NCBI RefSeq assembly: GCF_000410875.1 | Contig: NZ_AROI01000014.1 | Location: 62,001-126,000 of the forward strand | Direction of reading: 5' to 3' | DNA: 64,000 nucleotides | Origin: Halopseudomonas pelagia CL-AP6 | GTDB lineage: Bacteria; Pseudomonadota; Gammaproteobacteria; Pseudomonadales; Pseudomonadaceae | Shown here: positions 60,388 to 64,000 of the stretch, one piece after another | Position numbering within the stretch: position 1 is the first letter of the stretch | Layout: the number at the start of each line of letters is the position of its first letter | The notes under the pieces: model-generated | Database searches by the model: none | Seen by the model: only the letters and a program-made list of their open reading frames with translations | What the model was told of the DNA's origin: nothing | Translations under genes and position numbers: made by a program

Positions 60388-61836
60388 ATGTTCAATTTCC
60401 TCCGTCCGATCATCTATGTGTGCGGGATTCTCATGTTGATCATGGCTGGGCTGATGTTGTCGGTGGCATTGTTTGCCTGGATCCGTCAGGATCCTGAAAT
60501 GTCCGTGTTTCTTATCAGCGCTGGTCTGGTTTCTGCGCTGGGCCTGATGATGGTGGTCAGCGGCCGTTCCCTTCACTTTCATCTGGTTGCCCGGCAGTTG
60601 TACCTGCTGACCAGCTTGAGCTGGGTAATGATGTCGCTGGCGGGTGCCTTACCGCTGTTTTTCAGTCATTTTGAGCTGACTTTCGTCAATGCGGTGTTTG
60701 AGGCGGTCTCGGGCATTACTACGACCGGCTCGACCATTCTGGGAAAAATAGAAACGCTGCCGCCGAGCCTGCTGTTATGGCGTTCATTGCTGCAATGGTT
60801 AGGTGGCCTGGGCGTGGTGGGTATGGCGGTATCAATCCTGCCCTTTCTAAGGGTTGGCGGGATGCGGCTGTTTCATACCGAATCTTCCGACTGGTCAGAC
60901 AAATCCATGCCGCGCATTCAGACCCTGGCGCGCATGCTGCTGGGTACCTATCTCAGTCTCAGTCTGGCGTGCATGCTGAGCTACTGGTGGGCGGGGATGA
61001 CCCTGTTCGATGCGATTAATCATGCGATGAGCACCGTGTCCACCGGCGGTTACGCTACGGACGATCGTTCCATGGGGCGCTTTGGTGCTCCGGTGTTGTG
61101 GATTTCCATCGTTTTTATGCTTTTGGGTGCGATGCCTTTCACCATGTTGATCGGCTTTGTTCGGCGCCCGCAGCTGGCTGCGTTGAATAACCAGCAGGTC
61201 AAGGGGCTGTTGATGATTGTTGCTGCGGTATCGCTGGCGCTTACCGCCTATTTGATTGAACAGGGCGCGCACGCCCCGTTCGAGGCGTTAACTCACGCGA
61301 CCTTCAACCTTGTCTCGGTGATCACCACCACCGGTTACGCCTCGGGTGACTATACCCAGTGGGGTGCGTTCAGCGTGGCGCTGTTTTTCGTGGTGATGTT
61401 TATTGGCGGCTGTTCCGGATCAACCAGTGGCGGGATGAAGGTCTTCCGTTTCCAGCTGAGTTACTTGTTCCTGCGCAGTCAGGTACGTAAGTTGGTGCAT
61501 CCCAATGGCGTATTTGTTACCCAGTACAACGGCAAGCCAGTCAGCGATGACATCATCCTCTCGGCGATTGCCTTTTCGTTTCTATTTTTCCTCTGCCTGG
61601 CCGGCTTTACCCTGCTATTGTCGCTGATGGGGCTGGATCTGGTCACCAGTCTAACGGCCGCTGCCACGGCGCTGACCAACGTGGGTCCGGGACTGGGGCC
61701 AGTGGTAGGGCCTGCGGGGAATTTCGCGGCCTTACCGGACGCGGCCAAATGGCTGCTATCCTTGGCGATGCTTCTCGGCCGTCTGGAGCTTCTGACGATG
61801 ATGGTTCTGTTTACACCGATGTTCTGGCGCAGTTGA
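60388..61836 (+). CDS. trkH: TrkH-type potassium uptake protein
   Basis: The 482-residue membrane protein has the four selectivity-filter stretches of the Trk/Ktr/HKT family: GITTTGSTI, STVSTGGYAT, VITTTGYAS and LTNVGPGLG. Ten or more hydrophobic helices are visible. CAGGAG lies 7 bp before ATG 60388. It needs a cytosolic TrkA gating subunit, not in the window. The sensor kinase gene overlaps its stop codon, so K+ uptake and a KdpDE-like system are co-expressed here. Confidence 0.95.
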   Translation: MFNFLRPIIYVCGILMLIMAGLMLSVALFAWIRQDPEMSVFLISAGLVSALGLMMVVSGRSLHFHLVARQLYLLTSLSWVMMSLAGALPLFFSHFELTFVNAVFEAVSGITTTGSTILGKIETLPPSLLLWRSLLQWLGGLGVVGMAVSILPFLRVGGMRLFHTESSDWSDKSMPRIQTLARMLLGTYLSLSLACMLSYWWAGMTLFDAINHAMSTVSTGGYATDDRSMGRFGAPVLWISIVFMLLGAMPFTMLIGFVRRPQLAALNNQQVKGLLMIVAAVSLALTAYLIEQGAHAPFEALTHATFNLVSVITTTGYASGDYTQWGAFSVALFFVVMFIGGCSGSTSGGMKVFRFQLSYLFLRSQVRKLVHPNGVFVTQYNGKPVSDDIILSAIAFSFLFFLCLAGFTLLLSLMGLDLVTSLTAAATALTNVGPGLGPVVGPAGNFAALPDAAKWLLSLAMLLGRLELLTMMVLFTPMFWRS

Positions 61837-63290
61837 TGAAAAAGACAACCCTGGGCGTGGCCAATCTCAAATCGCTGATCCTTCCGGTGCTGTTGCCCGC
61901 ACTGGCAACGCTGATGGCGGTTCTGCTGTCGCCGCTGCTGTCGGTAGCCAATCTGGCCTTGCTGTACCTGGCCGCAGTGCTGCTCACTGCGATCAGCACC
62001 AGTGTCAGGCCCGCGTTGGTATCGGCCATCCTTAGTTTCCTGGCGTATAATTTTTTTCTCACCGAGCCTCACTACTCCCTGCGTATGCTGCATCGGGAGG
62101 ATATCTTCACCGGCATCCTGTTGATTATGGTGGCCATCGTTACCGGCCATTTGGCTGCCAGGCTCAGCGAGCAGGTGGCTGCGCTACGGGATAGCGAACG
62201 CTGGAACGCGCAGCAGATGGCCTGCGCTCGAGCCCTTTCGGTGTGCGTTGCCGCCGATGAGGTTGTCCGGGTTTTTTCCGCGCAATTGGAGGAGGCTCTT
62301 GGTTGGTATGCTCGCCCGGCAGACGTCGCCCTGGCGAGTCAGCATCCCGTGCAGCAGGCGCGTGAGGTCAGTTGGTTCGAGGACGCGGGCGGCGTCACTC
62401 TGATCTTTACCAACTCGAAGGCCGAGCCGGTAGGCACAATACGTTTATCGGCTACCGAGCCGCTGCAGAGTGTGCACCGGCAACGCCTGGAAATGTTGGT
62501 AAGCCTGGCGCGCTTGGCCTGGGGGCGAGTGCAACTGGAGGAATCTCTGCGTGATGAAACCTTGGGCAAGGAGCGCGAGCAACTGCGTTCCGCGCTGCTT
62601 TCCTCGGTATCGCATGATTTGCGTACGCCACTGGCGACGATGATTGGCTCGGTGTCCAGCTTGATTGACCTGAGCGACTCGCTCGATGCTGCGCAACGCG
62701 CCGAGCTGCTGGACAATACCCTCAGCGAGGCCCGGCGTTTGGATCGCTATATCCAGAAACTATTGGATATGACCCGTCTGGGTCACGGCGAGTTGACCCT
62801 GGACCGTGACTGGATCGGCCTGGACGATATTGTCAGTGTGGTCATGCGCCGCAGCAAACCCTTGATTGGCGATCTGGAGATAAAGCTGGACGTGCCCACG
62901 GGTCTGCCCTTGTTGCATGTGCATCCGGCGCTGATTGAGCAGGCGCTGTTCAATGTGCTGGAAAATGCCATTCGATTTTCCCCGCCGCATGGCCGCATCT
63001 GGCTCAGCGCTGAAGAAGAAGAGGGCTGGCTGCATGTTGATGTGCGCGACAGCGGTCCGGGCATTGCGTCGGACAAGCGCGACCAGATATTCGACATGTT
63101 TCACACCTTCAGTCATGGCGATCAGTATGCTGCGGGCACGGGTCTGGGTTTGGCCATCTGTCGCAGTATTCTAGCGGCGCATGGTGGCAAGGTCTCTGTG
63201 CTTGAGAGTGCTACGCGCAAGGGCGCAACACTGCGCTTGAGCTTGCCTCTGCCAAAAGTGGACGATTCCGTCGCGAGCGAGCCGATATGA
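61836..63290 (+). CDS. KdpD-like sensor kinase lacking the N-terminal KdpD domain
   Basis: The 484-residue protein begins MKKTTLGVANLK, using an ATG that overlaps the trkH stop. Four hydrophobic segments (about 12-108) with SVRPALVSAILSFLAYNFFLTEPHYSL form the DUF4118 sensor part of KdpD. A GAF-like part (about 120-230) follows. The kinase core has H260 in SSVSHDLRTPLATMIGS, N box NVLENAIRFSP and DSGPGI, GTGLGLAI. The long cytosolic KdpD and USP domains of classic KdpD are absent. It probably senses K+ or osmotic state for trkH; that is inferred from the operon. Confidence 0.9.
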   Translation: MKKTTLGVANLKSLILPVLLPALATLMAVLLSPLLSVANLALLYLAAVLLTAISTSVRPALVSAILSFLAYNFFLTEPHYSLRMLHREDIFTGILLIMVAIVTGHLAARLSEQVAALRDSERWNAQQMACARALSVCVAADEVVRVFSAQLEEALGWYARPADVALASQHPVQQAREVSWFEDAGGVTLIFTNSKAEPVGTIRLSATEPLQSVHRQRLEMLVSLARLAWGRVQLEESLRDETLGKEREQLRSALLSSVSHDLRTPLATMIGSVSSLIDLSDSLDAAQRAELLDNTLSEARRLDRYIQKLLDMTRLGHGELTLDRDWIGLDDIVSVVMRRSKPLIGDLEIKLDVPTGLPLLHVHPALIEQALFNVLENAIRFSPPHGRIWLSAEEEEGWLHVDVRDSGPGIASDKRDQIFDMFHTFSHGDQYAAGTGLGLAICRSILAAHGGKVSVLESATRKGATLRLSLPLPKVDDSVASEPI

Positions 63291-63973
63291 CTCAGGTGCT
63301 GATCATCGATGACGAGCCGCAGATTCGACGCTTTCTGACGATCTGCCTCGGCTCCCAGGGTTACCAGTTACTTGAGGCGGAGGATGGCCGGCGCGGTTTG
63401 CAACAGGCAGCGTTGCACGAGCCGGACCTGGTGATTATGGATCTCGGCTTGCCAGACATGGACGGCCAGCAGTTGCTGCAGAGCCTGCGCGAATTCTATC
63501 AGGGCCCGGTGATCGTGCTTTCCGTGCGCAATGGCGAGCGCGACAAGGTCATGGCGCTGGACAATGGTGCCAACGACTACGTTGAAAAGCCGTTCGGTGC
63601 CAATGAGCTGCTGGCCCGTATTCGCGCGGTATTGCGCACTTATTCTGGTGTGGCAATCCCTCCTGTCGGTTATGCCGATGGCTACCTGAAAGTCGACCTG
63701 CTTGACCGTCGTGTCAGTGTGGCCGGGGAAGACGTGCATTTGTCGAAGAAGGAATTCGAGCTGCTGCGTTCGTTGATCGCCCATCCGGGCCGGATTATCA
63801 CTCAGCAGCAGCTACTCAAGGATATCTGGGGTCCGCATCATACCCACGACACCCACTATTTACGGATTTTTATCGGCCGGCTGCGTGCCAAGCTGGGCGA
63901 TGATCCCACCGCGCCACGTTATATCGAAACCGAGGCGGGGGTCGGTTACCGGTTTCTTGGTCAGCAAGACTGA
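63287..63973 (+). CDS. KdpE-like response regulator (OmpR family)
   Basis: The 228-residue regulator has a receiver domain (D8, D9, phosphoacceptor D52 in LVIMDLGLPDMDG, and Lys in VEKPFGANELLARI) and a winged-helix output domain (KKEFELLRSLIAHPGRIITQQQLLKDIWGP, then THYLRIFIGRLRAKLGDDP), with KdpE-like wording throughout. Its ATG overlaps the kinase stop by 4 bp. It likely controls the trkH operon or other K+ uptake genes. Confidence 0.93.
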   Translation: MTQVLIIDDEPQIRRFLTICLGSQGYQLLEAEDGRRGLQQAALHEPDLVIMDLGLPDMDGQQLLQSLREFYQGPVIVLSVRNGERDKVMALDNGANDYVEKPFGANELLARIRAVLRTYSGVAIPPVGYADGYLKVDLLDRRVSVAGEDVHLSKKEFELLRSLIAHPGRIITQQQLLKDIWGPHHTHDTHYLRIFIGRLRAKLGDDPTAPRYIETEAGVGYRFLGQQD

Positions 63974-64000
63974 GCGTATACGCATTATTTACGCATTGTC

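Noticed and set aside
1-64000. CRISPR array or rRNA genes
   Set aside because: No regularly spaced repeats and no rRNA-like sequence were seen.

Overview
The window comes from a gammaproteobacterium of the Pseudomonas group. The gene order of the right-hand 47 kb matches stretches of the Pseudomonas chromosome: fadE next to a PA2817-type gene, queF, DUF4404, mlaA, a PilZ gene, rssB-rssC-tal-dusA, a type VI secretion cluster in the exact order of P. aeruginosa HSI-II, the PA2779-PA2778-pauB group, and emrAB-lysR-gltX with a tRNA Ala-Glu-Ala cluster. The genus is not proven; a Halopseudomonas-like relative is possible but is only an impression from memory.

Region 1 (1-16942) is the right-hand part of an integrative and conjugative element (ICE) of the ICEclc/PAGI-2 class. 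It ends in an 18-bp copy of the 3' end of a tRNA-Gly gene (16925-16942), followed by the original tRNA terminator. The intact tRNA-Gly and the integrase should therefore lie to the left, outside the window. Read from the right end inwards on the minus strand, the core is alpA, parA, a small shi-like gene, a large ParB-domain gene, DUF2857, a STY4528-type replication protein, an AcaB/DUF1845-type regulator (PFL_4669/TIGR03761), DUF3158, ssb and topB, then four poorly known ICE genes. An RloC-like AAA_13 ATPase, cut by the window's left edge, points the other way as probable cargo. A LysR regulator and a broken IS5-type transposase sit between alpA and the attachment site. The ICE also carries unexplained DNA structure: an 800-bp hairpin-rich stretch without genes, three copies of a GC-centred palindrome, terminator-like leaders in front of ribosome binding sites, and iteron-like repeats inside the replication gene.

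Region 2 (16943-30545) is core chromosome: REP-like hairpins, PA2817-type gene, fadE, an MFS transporter, a YadG/YadH-type ABC exporter, queF, DUF4404, mlaA, PilZ, rssB (with Asn in place of the phosphoacceptor Asp), rssC, tal and dusA.

Region 3 (30546-51200) is one long minus-strand T6SS operon: tssA-B-C-E-F-G-clpV-sfa-orfX-fha-tssJ-K-L-M-stp1-stk1. All baseplate, sheath and membrane-complex genes of an HSI-II type system are present. No hcp, vgrG, PAAR or recognisable effector gene is in the window, so the tube and spike must come from elsewhere. A repeated TTGCGCA motif upstream of tssA is the best candidate control region.

Region 4 (51200-64000) starts with an AT-rich gap holding a two-way terminator and a 13-bp inverted repeat. 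It continues with a PA2778-type cysteine peptidase/TPR lipoprotein, a PA2779-type membrane protein, pauB, the emrAB efflux pair with a divergent LysR gene, gltX, three tRNA genes with a good promoter and terminator, and an overlapping operon of trkH with a shortened KdpD-like sensor kinase and a KdpE-like regulator.
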